This document shows, piece by piece, positions 11,601 to 23,185 of a stretch of DNA of 64,000 nt (the stretch's first letter is position 1; each line of letters starts with the position of its first letter). A model generated the notes under the pieces. The model did not search any database. It saw nothing but the letters and a program-made list of their open reading frames with translations, and was not told the DNA's origin. The position numbers were made by a program, and so were the translations under genes. This stretch comes from Acorus gramineus (lineage: Eukaryota > Streptophyta > Magnoliopsida > Acorales > Acoraceae), in NCBI GenBank assembly GCA_030737835.1, contig JAUJYN010000082.1:123828-187827 (forward strand), given 5' to 3'.

Positions 11601-13889
11601 GAAAGTGAGGGAAAATGAGGGAAATTAAAAACTTTTCATTTGACCACATAAAAACCAGTTGTTTGTACCAAACAAAAAGTGAAATAAACTCTCTCACTTT
11701 CCCTTTGTTATTTTGTCTTATTAGGAGAGGAGGAAATTTTTTTCCCTCACCCTATAGGAGGGAAAGTGAAGGAAAGTGAGTTTGCTTTTTTTGAGTTTGA
11801 ATATTAAATGTTTGGTGATATTGAATATTTTTATTTGTTATTTTTATTTTATAATAAAATAATAAAAGTATTTATTTAAATTTTTTATTTATTATGTGAC
11901 ATGCCCTTGTTTATTGTCTTTCAAAACTTTATTTATTTAAAAATATTTTATTGATAAGTTAGGTTGCTTTTATATATTATATTTAAAGACAAAAAACAAT
12001 TTTTATTTTCCGTCATTTTCTATCACAGGCACAAACAACAATTTTTATTTTTCATCACTTTCCTTAACAAGCACAAACAACATATAAACTGGTCAAAGGA
12101 AAAATAATTTCTTTTCCATCACTTTCTCTTTGACCCAAATTCCTTCACTTTCCTTCATTTTTCTTTTGAGATTGTGCACAAACACACCCGTAATCATGTT
12201 AACTGGATTAGATGTCTGTTTTAGTTGCTAGTGCTAATTGCCAAGATTTTGGTTTTTGGAAAACCTTTTTTTCCCCTTTTATGGACCTTCATCTACCAAA
12301 AGAACATGAATTACTCGCTAAATGTGCTGAACTAGGTTTGAGGAAATCTGACTGTCACAGAACTCATAGGGAACTCTTTGTTTGAATAACTTGGGGCTGT
12401 AAGATACTATACAGACCCTCAATGGAGAGGGCTTATGGGAAGTAATCGCCTGGCCAAGAATAAGGATTGCATAATTCATATATTGTTTCATATGTTTTGA
12501 TTTCCCGAAATTAGAGTAGATGTGCTTCACTATCTTATCTTAATGTTCTAACATCTAAAGAAACTATTTGGTATCTAATGTTCCATTCTCCTCTGTCTGT
12601 AATTTTCTGTTCATTTTTGCTCAACATTATATAGTCATTACACAAGACAAATTTAATAATTTCTTACTTGCTGAACTCATGCTTTGGACAGTGAGATTGA
12701 GAAGCTGAAGCTTTCAGAGCTAAGCTGCAGGGAAGGGGTTATTGAAGTTGCTAAGATGTGAGTTGTTACATTCTTGTTACATGCCGTACCACCCTTTTTA
12801 CTCTATGCCAACGTTGCACCACCTCTCCTCTTCCATGCTTTCTTTTTCAACTATGCATTTAACTCTGAAAAGTTGGAATGTTTTTTTTGTTTTTGGCATT
12901 TTGTACTATCAATGCTGCAGAATCACACTGTAGCATATTGTAGACTCTCACTACCTTTAAAATTTTCTTGGGCTCCACCTTTTATTTTGTGTGAAATCGC
13001 ATTATTGTTAATGATCCTGTGATATGACTTGTCCTATGCAATAGGAAAATGTATGATGTCAGTTCAGTGTCCAAGTCTATGGATATATCTTATATATAGA
13101 ATGTGATAGCTTATGAAACATGCAGTAGATTATTTGAAAAATAAAAGTTGTATTTTGTTTTTTTACTTGCATGCAGCGAAAATATTGTTCTTATTTAGTT
13201 ATTTTTGTCCAACGCGATGATTAAACCAACGTTCACCAATATTTTCTTCATGGATCCATTTTTATCCTTACCAGTGGGTCAGTGACTATTTCTACGGCCA
13301 TTCTGTGAGATGAGTCACTTTAATCATTTCTTGTTCGTTGGAAAAATGTTGTATATTTTCAAAATTCCTTGTTTATACACTGCTTCTTTCAGTTTATAGA
13401 CTTGAAGATTAGGAGGTTATGTCAACACAGTGGATTTCAACAACTAGTTGAAGTTGTTATAGTTCAATTTTATGTTGTTGGACTCCTTTCCCTTGCTACT
13501 GAGCTGGAGTCCAAAGAATTCAAAATATTTTTTTTTTTTTGAAAAATTTCTAAAGAAGTTAACCTTGGAAAATCATCGGAGCCATGTAATTCATTATTCA
13601 TGTTCTTGGTTCATCTCACCCGTCGTTTAGTTAGAACCTTTTGTCTTCAAGCTGTTGCATTGGCATGGTACTTGCTATTACAAGACTTTATAGGAAACAG
13701 AGATTTGTCTACTAGTGTGGTTGCCTGTTAAAGTACAGCTGTATGGTAACCATATTTCTGGATTTTAATCCTTGCATCTTGAATTTTTAAAATCAACTAA
13801 AGCGGAAAAGTAGTTTCAGACTTTCTATAGTTTGTTCTTTCCCAATGCAATTCCAAGGGAGAGGTCATATTAGGCTGGCACCCGATTGT

Positions 13890-13947
<58 letters not shown>

Positions 13948-14939
13948 ATTCCAAGGGAGTTTGTCTCATAGGATCAGGATGAACCCGATACTGTGCCATG
14001 TCGATGTGTATGTTAATTTCTCCTTCATAGATGTTTACAAGATCCAACTGTTCCTTATTGGCTCTGATATCTCATGGCCAAACATATTTTCATCAAGATT
14101 TATTCTATTCATATGTATTGCAATCCATTGATCCGTTATGGAATTTTCACTCTAAATTTCAATTGCAGCATTTACGGATTACATGATGAGGCAAAGGACA
14201 AAGCCTTTGAACTGGAAATGAGCTGGGTCTGTGAGGAGTCGAACCGCCAACATCAGAAGGTAATTCCTGCTATCTTTGTTTTTGGGGATATTATGCTATG
14301 AGATAGGTGCTGGAGAGAGATGACACAACCTGCTTGTGTTGAATGTAGATTCTCGGTTTGCTATACAATGTGATCTGTTTGTTAGAAAACAAGCCTGGAC
14401 AATGAAGATCTATATATAAATAGGAAAATTCATTCTATGAAGACAATGGGACCAGTTGTAGGTGGATGACTGGTGTAAAGGAGATGGAATATTTCGAGGG
14501 GATTATTATATATGACCAAGTGTCCTTTTTTTTTTTGTTTGGCCAAGAAATCAAGGTTGAGGGGCACCTGCAATTTGCCGTATAATAAAGCCTAGCAAGC
14601 AGTGCATATTGAGTGGTCACCTACAATTTTTTGTTCTGAAAATTTGCCTATTGTTGTCAAAAGCCCATGATCTGACCATCATCCTGGCTGTTGGGTGTTA
14701 TACTTTGTGAAAACTTTAGTTTTATTCTTATATTCTGCACTATACGGTTATACAGGTTCAAATATAGCAAGCTTTTCCATGTTTCCATTTTTCCCTTCAT
14801 ATTACTTATTAGTTCTTATAAATGTGCTCTACTATGACTAAAACATGCTTATTTTTTTTATTCACAGGTACCTGATGACCTCTTGGAGGCTGCGAAGGCT
14901 GCTGCCAAAGCAGCATTAGAGGAGATGGATGCGGATTAA
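8695..14939 (+). CDS. PAG1: 20S proteasome subunit alpha type-3 (alpha-7/PAG1)
   Basis: Ten exons: 8695-8798, 8910-8949, 9051-9134, 9652-9725, 9850-9936, 10078-10162, 10355-10401, 12692-12757, 14169-14259, 14868-14939. All junctions are GT-AG and the 750-nt CDS gives 249 aa, the usual plant length. The protein starts [20 protein letters not shown], the alpha-subunit N-terminal signature that gates the 20S pore, followed by FQIEYA. Conserved blocks include [41 protein letters not shown] and [12 protein letters not shown]. The acidic end EEMDAD is typical of this subunit. As an alpha subunit it lacks the catalytic N-terminal Thr; it forms part of the outer ring of the 20S core, in nucleus and cytosol. 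Intron 7 is 2.3 kb and carries a MITE. It faces SIP2-1 tail to tail. Confidence 0.97.
11581..12189. mobile_element. MITE, family A copy 2, in PAG1 intron 7
   Basis: The ends GGATGTGTTTGTG and CACAAACACACCC are inverted repeats with one mismatch, and GTA flanks each side (11578-11580, 12190-12192), a possible 3-bp target duplication. The interior is rich in paired CACTTTCC and GGAAAGTG motifs and shares its left half with the element at 469-784. It has no coding capacity. Confidence 0.65.
13892..13948. repeat. Compound (CT)n(AT)n microsatellite
   Basis: A CT run followed directly by an AT run lies in PAG1 intron 8. Confidence 0.9.
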
Positions 14940-15441
14940 GTGCGACAGACATCCTCGAATTTTAAAGTGATCTCTGGGGCCATACTCCTGATGTTTACCC
15001 TCCTAGGAAGTTGACTGAAATTCCCTCACCAGGGATGAATGGACATCTGTGATTATTTTTGCTTTCCAGTTTGAATTAACATGTGCTGTGTATTGCATCG
15101 AATTATATACAATTGAATCACAGAGCAAATATCAGTCAATATTGCTTTTTATGTTGGAGGTCAAATTTTCTTTCTTTCTTTCAATGCCACCGGGTGATTC
15201 TGATGATGTGATCAATCAGATACGAATAAACAGGAATCATTAATGCCTTTTTGAAGGTCTAATGAACAGCATATGAATTGAACAAGAATATTTTTAATGT
15301 ACAAGTAAAAATGAGACCAAATTCTTTCAGTTTTTTGAGACTTGAAAAGAGAGAGAGAAGCCTTTTCATTAAGAAGCTGTGAGTGACTTTGGTTTCAAAT
15401 TTATAATGTACAGAATTAAAATCAGAAATGAATGAGACTCC
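14940..15441. other. Convergent intergenic gap PAG1 / SIP2-1
   Basis: About 500 bp separate the two stop codons, so this should hold both 3' UTRs. No other feature seen. Confidence 0.6.
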
Positions 15442-17866
15442 TCAATCTGCTTTGATGGTCTTGTCTGGTTGCTTCTCCTGCCTCTTCTGCTTCTGGGGCT
15501 TTGAAAGCAAGCTAAATATCCAGACGCCCAGTAGAGTTGCCTCAACTGGTGCCAACCAATACACAAACCAATGCTCTTTCGTTATGTGATCTCCTCGTGC
15601 AAATGCCCAGCCAAACACCTGCCCAATCAAACCTCATTGTCAATGATTTTTTTTTTTGTCTTGCATTTTTTTTTTTGGTGGGTTATCTTGCATGTTTAGC
15701 CTAACATAATAAATGGTAAATAGAATGAATAATTCTTTTACATGGTTACATCAAACTCTGCTCACGAAATTCTACTACAATTATTGAAAAGATCCAAGTG
15801 ACAACAATACACTAATCTTGGTGTTCTGCCTACTCTCTAACTGTTGTTTCCCCACAGCATCAAAGTCAGTCTCAACTTTGATTGCCAGATTAGTCTGATC
15901 CTGTATTTTGTTTTCCTTCATGAGTGATATTAAAGGCCAATGATCAAATACTTCCACAAAAATGCAAGTCTCAAATGATGAATTCTAATACCACGCAAAT
16001 GCTGACTATTCAACTTTTCAGTTCTAAACAAGGAAGTTCATGAAGCTGTATACATATCAAACAATTTCCAGTTTCAGCAATACTTAAGCTTGCGCTGTGA
16101 TGTTTCTAGAAATCAATGTGAAATGAAAAAAAAAGTGTATGAATTCTAGACCTATTTTACATGGATATGGTACAGACAATATGACCGATTCCTTTCACTC
16201 TAAATCTATTATAATCATAATATAGGCAAGATGTCAGTTGAGACTTGAGAGTAATAGAATATGTTAAATATTATCATAAGCATTAGATAGAAACTCACCA
16301 ATATTTACAGATGTTGTACTACCACTAATGATGTTATACTTACCAAAAGAAAATTGAAACACTTGGAGAAAAGAATCTGCAAGAACTATCAGAAAGTGAA
16401 ATGGAAAACAGAAGTACTTACAGAGGCAGGGTTCATACATCCACCAGTCAAGTCAGAACCTAATATATGAAGAGACAGTTTGGAGAGACTTGAGATCCAT
16501 GTTTTCATGAAAAATCCACTGTGACCATTCCTCAAGAACTGAGAAATCATCACAATAGATAATGTGAGAAGTCCTTCCACCAATGCTCCATGATGAATAT
16601 CAACATTCAGGCGCGGTCCTTTACCTACCTCAGGAAATGTTGCTATTATCAGCCTAACCCCAATAATAGATCCAATAACCTGGGGAAAAGAATCCAAAGT
16701 GCATTAAAGAAGTTGCTAAGGATGCAAAATGAGAACCAAATTGTATGACACAATGTCTCATAGATGATTCAGTATGACAGGATGAGTGGGCTAGTCACAT
16801 AGAAAACCAAGTGCATCATCAAGCCAGTATTTAAAGACTGATGCCATTTTCATCAACAGATCAGATATCAAGATCATTGGTCTATCAAGGCCAACTGCAA
16901 TACCATACAAATGCGTTCAGATACCATACAAAAAGACCATTATAATATCAGTCTTATCTATCAAGATAAACAAAATGAGTCTGATTCACACATCAATAAA
17001 ATGATTCATGTAGTGATCAGAAAACCATAGCCACAAAGTAGAACTTTTGACAAACTTTTGTTTGATGAACGGTGTGTTTGGTTTCCTTACGATTGCAAAT
17101 ATCCATTTAGAATGGAACCTATCACTCTTCGTAATATTAAAAAAAGTCTAATATGTCATTGCCGCCTTCACAACCAATGTGTATTTCTCATACTAATGAT
17201 CCATAAAAAGTTTAATTATTTCTATACTCTTTTACTAAAATTTATCTGTATCATTTACAAAAATAAAATCTTTACAGAATATTTGTCGTACACAAATTTG
17301 TAACTACAGTTACAAAAGCAAAAGAAAAAGACAGAGAAAAAGAAAAAGCTGAATCAATTTTAAGACTGATGCTACAGATTGGTACTATTATCAGAAACCA
17401 TATTCTCTTCTTCCAAGAATTCAACTTTGCAATCAAAACAAACAATAAAAAACAAACAAAAGAAAACAGCAGAAGAAAACCCAAATTCAAATACATAAAG
17501 CAAAACATTCACAGAGAATTGCCCAAAAAAGAAAAAAAAAAAAGAGGACCCACTTCATGAATCCCCAAAAAAAAACCTCACCTGAGCAGGGATTCTCCCA
17601 AAAAGAGTGAAAACAAAGTCACTGAACCTGCCAGAGATAGCCTGAGAGAGGACACTAAGAGGGTTATAAGATCCACCTCTGCTGACCTTCCCAAACCAAG
17701 CAAAGAAGAACATCACCACCACATACAGGGACACCTTCAAGGCCTCACCTTTGGCTTGAAAACCCCAACCCAGTACATGATAGACCAAGATCTTAATCAG
17801 TGCTCCCGAACAGACCCACATGAAGGACATCACCAGATCCGAAATGATCAGCCGAAATTCGTCCAT
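15442..17866 (-). CDS. SIP2-1: Small basic intrinsic protein, aquaporin SIP2-1
   Basis: Three exons on the minus strand: 17582-17866, 16422-16679, 15442-15618, all phase 0, giving 239 aa. SIPs are plant aquaporins of the endoplasmic reticulum with six membrane helices and two pore half-helices. Here the first pore motif is NPL (GGSYNPLSV, residues 68-70) and the second is the standard NPA (GGCMNPAS, 178-180). NPL in loop B is the hallmark of SIP2 and separates it from SIP1 (NPT/NPC/NPA). Other conserved blocks are IGKGP-like VGKGPRLNV, HHGALVEG, SGFFMKTW and HITKEHWFVYWLAP. The tail is lysine-rich (KPQKQKRQEKQPDKTIKAD), consistent with ER retention. The first intron (~0.9 kb) and the second (~0.8 kb) hold nothing else I recognise. 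Confidence 0.95.
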
Positions 17867-18685
17867 GGATTTGGTCAGAAACTATGCTCGCCTATGTTAA
17901 AACGGATACCGCTTTATGTGGGCGATTTATTTGTGCGTCAGTTTATCTGGGTGGGAAACCTCTCTTTTCAATTTGGGTTTTTGGAAAGATTGGATTTTGG
18001 AGGTCCTCAGTCAAATTGGGGACTGAGTCTAAATTGGGTTTTTGCTTGATTTGATGTTTTATTGTTTTAAACCTAAATTTGTGAATCTGGGTTTTATAGG
18101 AAATCTGAATTGGGTCACAGGGTTTTGTAAGTTTGTTTGAACAAAGTGGTTTTCTATTTTAAGATGAGATTCTTTGATGATCAATAATTAAGATGCTTTG
18201 TTTTGTGATTCCTCTGCTTATATTCTTTTCACCATTTTTTACTCATGGGTTCTCTTCAATATCTCTCTATACAATGCTTTGGACTTTTTAAAAAGTGTTT
18301 GTGTTTATTTTTTACTGGTAGGTAGGCATGTGATTTCATGAATGAATAAGAATGCCCCAAACGTACAACCAAAAGACAAATAACAGAAGGGAACAACCAG
18401 CCAAGTAACTCAACAGGAATAAGGGATCTACTAAAGTAACTCCGGCCAAAAATGACAAAAAGTGACTGTCACAATTCACATAGTACATTTTTGTTTTTTT
18501 TTTATAATTAAAACTATTGAACCGTTATTTTCACTAGAGAAGTATGTTTATATGTCTGAATTCGAAATGAACAAAATTAAAAACTAAAAACAAAAAATAC
18601 ATGAAATGGGACACATCCCATCAAGAAAATAGGTCGTAGATGGAATATCTATAGCCTTGCATGCGTCCCCACATAATTCATTTTT

Positions 18686-19152
18686 GGAAAAAATCTATAT
18701 AGCTTCGTGTAATCTTTCTGATATCTATATAATTATCTGTAATCTCAATATATTCATATAACCCTCTGTAAATATATCATAAATGCAAATAATCCCTCAC
18801 AATTAAATATTTTTTAACATAATTAGAATATTTTGAATATATTTCGTTATTTAAACCATTGTTAACAAATATGTATCATTTTAACTCTATAAAAACAGTT
18901 AATACTTAAAAAAAACCCTTAAAAAAATGTAAAATTAGAAATATGAGAGGTTTTTTTTTATAAGTATTGACCGTTTTTTGGGGGTTAAAAGAATACATAT
19001 TTGTTAACCATGGTTTAGATAACGCAATATATCCAAAATATTTCAATTCTGTTAAAAAAAATTTAACCACGGGGGGTTATTTACATTTATAGTATGTTTA
19101 CAGGGGGTTATATGGATATCAGGAAGATTACAGAGGTTATATGGATTTTCCC
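18686..19152. mobile_element. Foldback Mutator-like MITE with 9-bp target duplication
   Basis: The two halves are imperfect reverse complements over ~220 bp each (left GGAAAAAATCTATATAGC, right ends ATATGGATTTTCCC). TTCATTTTT is repeated directly at 18677-18685 and 19153-19161, a 9-bp duplication as expected for Mutator-like transposition. No coding capacity. A relative lies at about 27277-27730. Confidence 0.8.
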
Positions 19153-19478
19153 TTCATTTTTACAGCACCAAATCCCATCATATATGTACTTTTTAGTCAT
19201 CAAATGAGGTATATATATATATATTTTTTGAGTGAGGTATATACTTAGTTAACTTTTTTTTAATATTTATTAAAAAATTCATTCAATTCAAAATGAAACC
19301 ATAACATCATTGGATAAGTTTTATTATTAAAAAAAATAAAACATTTTTATCCTTAATGAATTAAATGATATCATTCATAGAAAATTAAAAAAAAAAAATC
19401 AAATGAGATGTATACAGAAGGCTATCTGTATTTAAAACTGTAAAAATAACCTGTCTTTTTTCGATGGCCCCTGCGGCC

Positions 19479-19500
19479 GGCCCATCACTACGAGGCCCAT
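19479..19500. promoter_or_regulatory. Paired site II motifs upstream of FMC1-like gene
   Basis: GGCCCAT occurs at 19479-19485 and 19494-19500 (ATGGGCC on the minus strand), 85-105 bp before the start codon. Such TGGGCC/T pairs are bound by TCP factors and are enriched before plant genes for mitochondrial and ribosomal proteins, which fits the predicted product. Confidence 0.55.
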
Positions 19501-19583
19501 TACCATCCACTTCGTCGTCCCCCTTTTCATTCATCGAAGTCTGAATTTGGGTTTTCGCGAGAATTCTCCATTGACGAGGGAAG

Positions 19584-22237
19584 ATGGGATCGGAGGCCGC
19601 GAAAGCCGCAAACGCGTATCGGCAGCTTCTGAAGGCGGTGAAGAAGCACATCGGTGGAGAGAGAAGCAACAGACACTTCAGGGACTTCATCACCGAAGAG
19701 TTCCGCAACAACGCCGCCTCGGTCGATGGACCCACCGCCAGACGGAAGATCACGCTCGCCCGCGATTACGCTTATTATCTCAACAGCGTGCATCGTCAGA
19801 AGGTTTGGTGTTCTGATTCTGTGGTTTCTTGTTCGGAGATTACCTTTATTTTTGGAATGGTTTTATGTGCTGTAGAGATGTTTGAATGTTTGCCTGATTG
19901 GAAAATGTTGCCCCCAATTGTTTTGATTTTTTTTTCCTTAAATTACATGCTCGCTTGATGAAGTACATACTATTATAAAAGTGAAGTATATATAAATAAA
20001 TTGATACTTATTTTTTGTTTTCTGAAAAATGGATTTTTTTAAAATTTTTCATACACTTCTATATATTTCGCTAGTGGAGTGTATAGGAGGCTGAGGGACC
20101 GTCTCTAGGGCACAGGCCAGAACGAACTAAGTGTATCAGTGCGCTCTTGGACTGATAGTTTAGAGAAAAGCATTGTTACGCTCGACCCATTTTACAAGTC
20201 CATTTATAGTCTTGTATATCTCGTTAGCCACTTGCACTCACTGTGATGACTGATGAGGTATATCCCTGTTTATATTTTTTTACATATTTTGTAAATGAGT
20301 GTCAATATGATTTACTGGAGTATATACTTTATGTTTTTCCGAGTGAGGCATGTTGATTGGGATTTGCATTTCTGCTAGCTTGGGCTGTGACTTAGGCGGG
20401 TTGGAGCTCAACTTGAATCCAAACTGATATCGGATGAGGCTAACCCAAACCTAAATCGACTTCAATCTATCTGATTTGGTTAGGGTCAAATTCAGGTTGG
20501 ATTTAGGTTTGAATTTAAAAAAGGTGTCGCTATAAACAATCTAAACTCTATTGCAATCACAACAAAGAATATTCTGCAAAGGAGATAATAGAGATGAAAA
20601 TAAGAGATGTCGATAAAGAGAATGGAAAACATGGAACTATGAAATCATGACAAATTTTAGAGTAACATAAATTAGATGATTTAGATTTCATCCTATACAT
20701 TAAACAATTCAGATCTGAACTGCACATTTAAATTTACTACTCACCCATCGAATTTGGTTGTGCTCGAGGAACCCAACCCCTCAATCCAAACCCCACGTGA
20801 TTTGGTGTTGGGATCACGTGGGTTTGGATTCAGATTGAACACCACCACTATAGCCCCAACCTGACCCTGTCCAAGAGTTGAGTTGGGTCAGTTTCAACCG
20901 GCGCAAGTTTTTTCTCTCTTGGTAACCCGCACAAGTTGTATCCATGTCACTAGTATTTGTTTAATATCAGTAAATAGAGGGATTTTGACATGCTGATGTA
21001 GCTGCAGCATCCAACACAGCTGCAACTTGTTCTGACTTTTACATTGTTGATGCTTCAACTTGTTGTGTATGAATCAGAAATTAATTTATTTTATACTTTC
21101 AGCAAAATGATTTTTATGCTATGTTCTGCTAAACTATATATATGTAGAGAGTTTGTAAAAGTGTTTTAATATGAGACACATATAGTTTTCTATATGTACA
21201 TGACATTTTGAATAGAGTGAGTTATACAGACCTATTCGATGTATCAGATGGTGACCATTATGTGCCCTTCTATCGTTTTTTTAAAGCTGTACAACAGTTA
21301 TATATGTGCAAACCATAGTGCATTTTTTTTTGTTATGAGTGTCGCTGCGTTTCATTCCTGACAACCATCCAAGAATATGAAATCTTCCATTCCATGTTTT
21401 CGAGTGTTGATGATAGTTGAATTGATTGATGGTACTGGTTTTCCCTATTTCTTCATATGCCTTCATCCATATAGAAGATAAGTTATCCTAAGTTTAGGCG
21501 ATAAAAAAAAAGTTCTACCAATTTTGTCCTTGTTCACATTTACCAATTTCAAAACAAAAAAAGTGTATAAATGCTATTCCAGCTTTTAGGCGAAAAAAAA
21601 AAAAAAAATTCTTCATTTTCAATTCAAAATTTGAACAATTGTCTTTACATTATCCTTTTTTATATATAACAAATGTGGTAAGTTGTTCCTTACTTATCCC
21701 CTTGTCCTGAAAAGTTGTCTCCTCATTGAACCAGGCCTATTCATTTACTTGTGAATCGGTGATCCTTTAGCAGATCTCGTATGTGACGTGAGAATCTTGG
21801 TTCCTTTTCCAAAAAATAAATTGTGTGTTAGAGAATGATTAAATCTATTAAAATCTCTCCCCCAGGCATGAATGAGTATATTGAATTCTGTTGCATCACA
21901 GTTGGCTCTGTAAACTACTATGTTTTAGCTCAGGAACGGGTACTGGTTTTTAAATACCTGCAAGTGAAATTAGCAAAAGCATGTGATTTAGGAAGAAAAG
22001 TTATAAGTGATGAGAGAAGATGAGCAATTTGACCGACTCATTTGTTTTTCAATATTGCCTCTATACGATGCATCATCGATCAATAATTGATTTGTGACAT
22101 TGTTCAATAAATGTTGGTTGCAGGAACTGTTGTTCTCTTACAATATAGCAGTGGATCGGACAGACGAGATGAAGAAAATTCTAACGAAATCTGCTTCCAG
22201 TGTCGGTCTTCAACTCCCTGATGTGTATCAACCTTGA
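19584..22237 (+). CDS. FMC1-like mitochondrial ATP synthase assembly factor (LYR-type)
   Basis: Exons 19584-19802 and 22124-22237 (GT-AG, phase 0) give a 110-aa basic helical protein. It starts MGSEAAKAANAYRQLLKAVK and has the small three-helix layout of the LYR/FMC1 family: AYRQLLKAVKKH, then FRDFITEEFRNN, then an amphipathic third helix. The C-terminal block SSVGLQLPDVYQP matches the VGLKLP block of animal FMC1. Family members help assemble complex V in the mitochondrial matrix. Site II elements upstream agree with a mitochondrial role. The single 2.3 kb intron carries degenerate repeat sequence. The assignment rests on motif and size resemblance, so it is good but not certain. Confidence 0.8.
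20783..20830. repeat. Inverted repeat with two G-box cores in FMC1-like intron
   Basis: AATCCAAACCCCACGTGAT (20783-20801) pairs with ATCACGTGGGTTTGGATT (20813-20830) with one bulged base and an 11-nt loop. Each arm holds CACGTG. The surrounding 20.35-20.9 kb is rich in CCAACC/GGTTGG and is probably a decayed hAT-like MITE. Confidence 0.65.
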
Positions 22238-23185
22238 TGATTTTCCGGATCTTCACCCCCCTTATCGGTGCTACCAAGCTGCAAATTCATGAAATACTGC
22301 CCTCTCAGTCGCTTATATGCTGGCATTTGCTTTGCAGTCAGATTTATTTTTTGGATTTCTGTGGTTGCAGTTGATATTTAGTTCATATGGAAATTCTATT
22401 GTTCAAACAAACCTGTCAAAACTTTTTTTTGGCAGGCTATGATTAATCATTCTAACATTGTCTTCTTTGTTTGATTATAAAGTCCCAAAAAAATGTGGTA
22501 CTGCAGATGATTAAGTATATGCCAACCTTTTTATTGTAATCCTGTTAAGGGTATGCCAACCTTTTTTTATTGTAATCCTGTTAATAGAGAGGATTTGGAT
22601 ATGGATCGAAAAAACTTAATACATGTATTGACTCTTATACTATTCAGACATGGATATCAATCATCAAATCTTGATCATTTTAGATTTGGAACTGATGCAA
22701 ATATTTTGATGATCAGGTGACATATTAGGGATGAAAGATGATGTTTTGAAGAAATTAAGGTTGAAATTGAGACTTAATGACTTCTTGTGTATTTCATAGT
22801 TCCTAAAAAGAGAATATATAGATAATTCAACTTTTAAGGATTATGATTAATCATGCAAGCATAAATTTTATAATATATACACACGAGATTTACATATTTT
22901 TTGGGAAAGGATATCTTGATATCCATATTTGGTTTTAAATCATTCCAAATATATCCGATAATTTCTAATTTTTTTGAAAATATATATGCATGTATAATTC
23001 ACACTTGAGTTCATAACAATCTTCTTTTCTTGATCAATATGGGAAAGCATACACATCAAAGTCTACCATTACAACAAAGGTCCTCTCATGAAGTCAATGC
23101 CTCACTCTTACAAAGATCCTTACACACACTATTACCCCACTATGCATGAATAAAATGAGATGGTGTTTTCAGGAAAAAAATGAAA
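22238..23185. other. Convergent intergenic gap FMC1-like / CRD1
   Basis: Contains both 3' regions. A ~35-bp tandem duplication (TATGCCAACCTTT.., 22517-22585) is the only structure noticed. Confidence 0.6.
22517..22585. repeat. ~35-bp tandem duplication
   Basis: TATGCCAACC followed by TTTTTATTGTAATCCTGTTA is present twice in a row with small length differences in the T run. Confidence 0.8.

Larger units (their letters stand above)
17867..19583. other. Divergent intergenic region SIP2-1 / FMC1-like
   Basis: Promoters of both genes lie here. The middle is occupied by a foldback MULE-type MITE (18686-19152). The last ~110 bases before FMC1 hold paired site II motifs. The remainder is AT-rich without genes. 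Confidence 0.6.
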
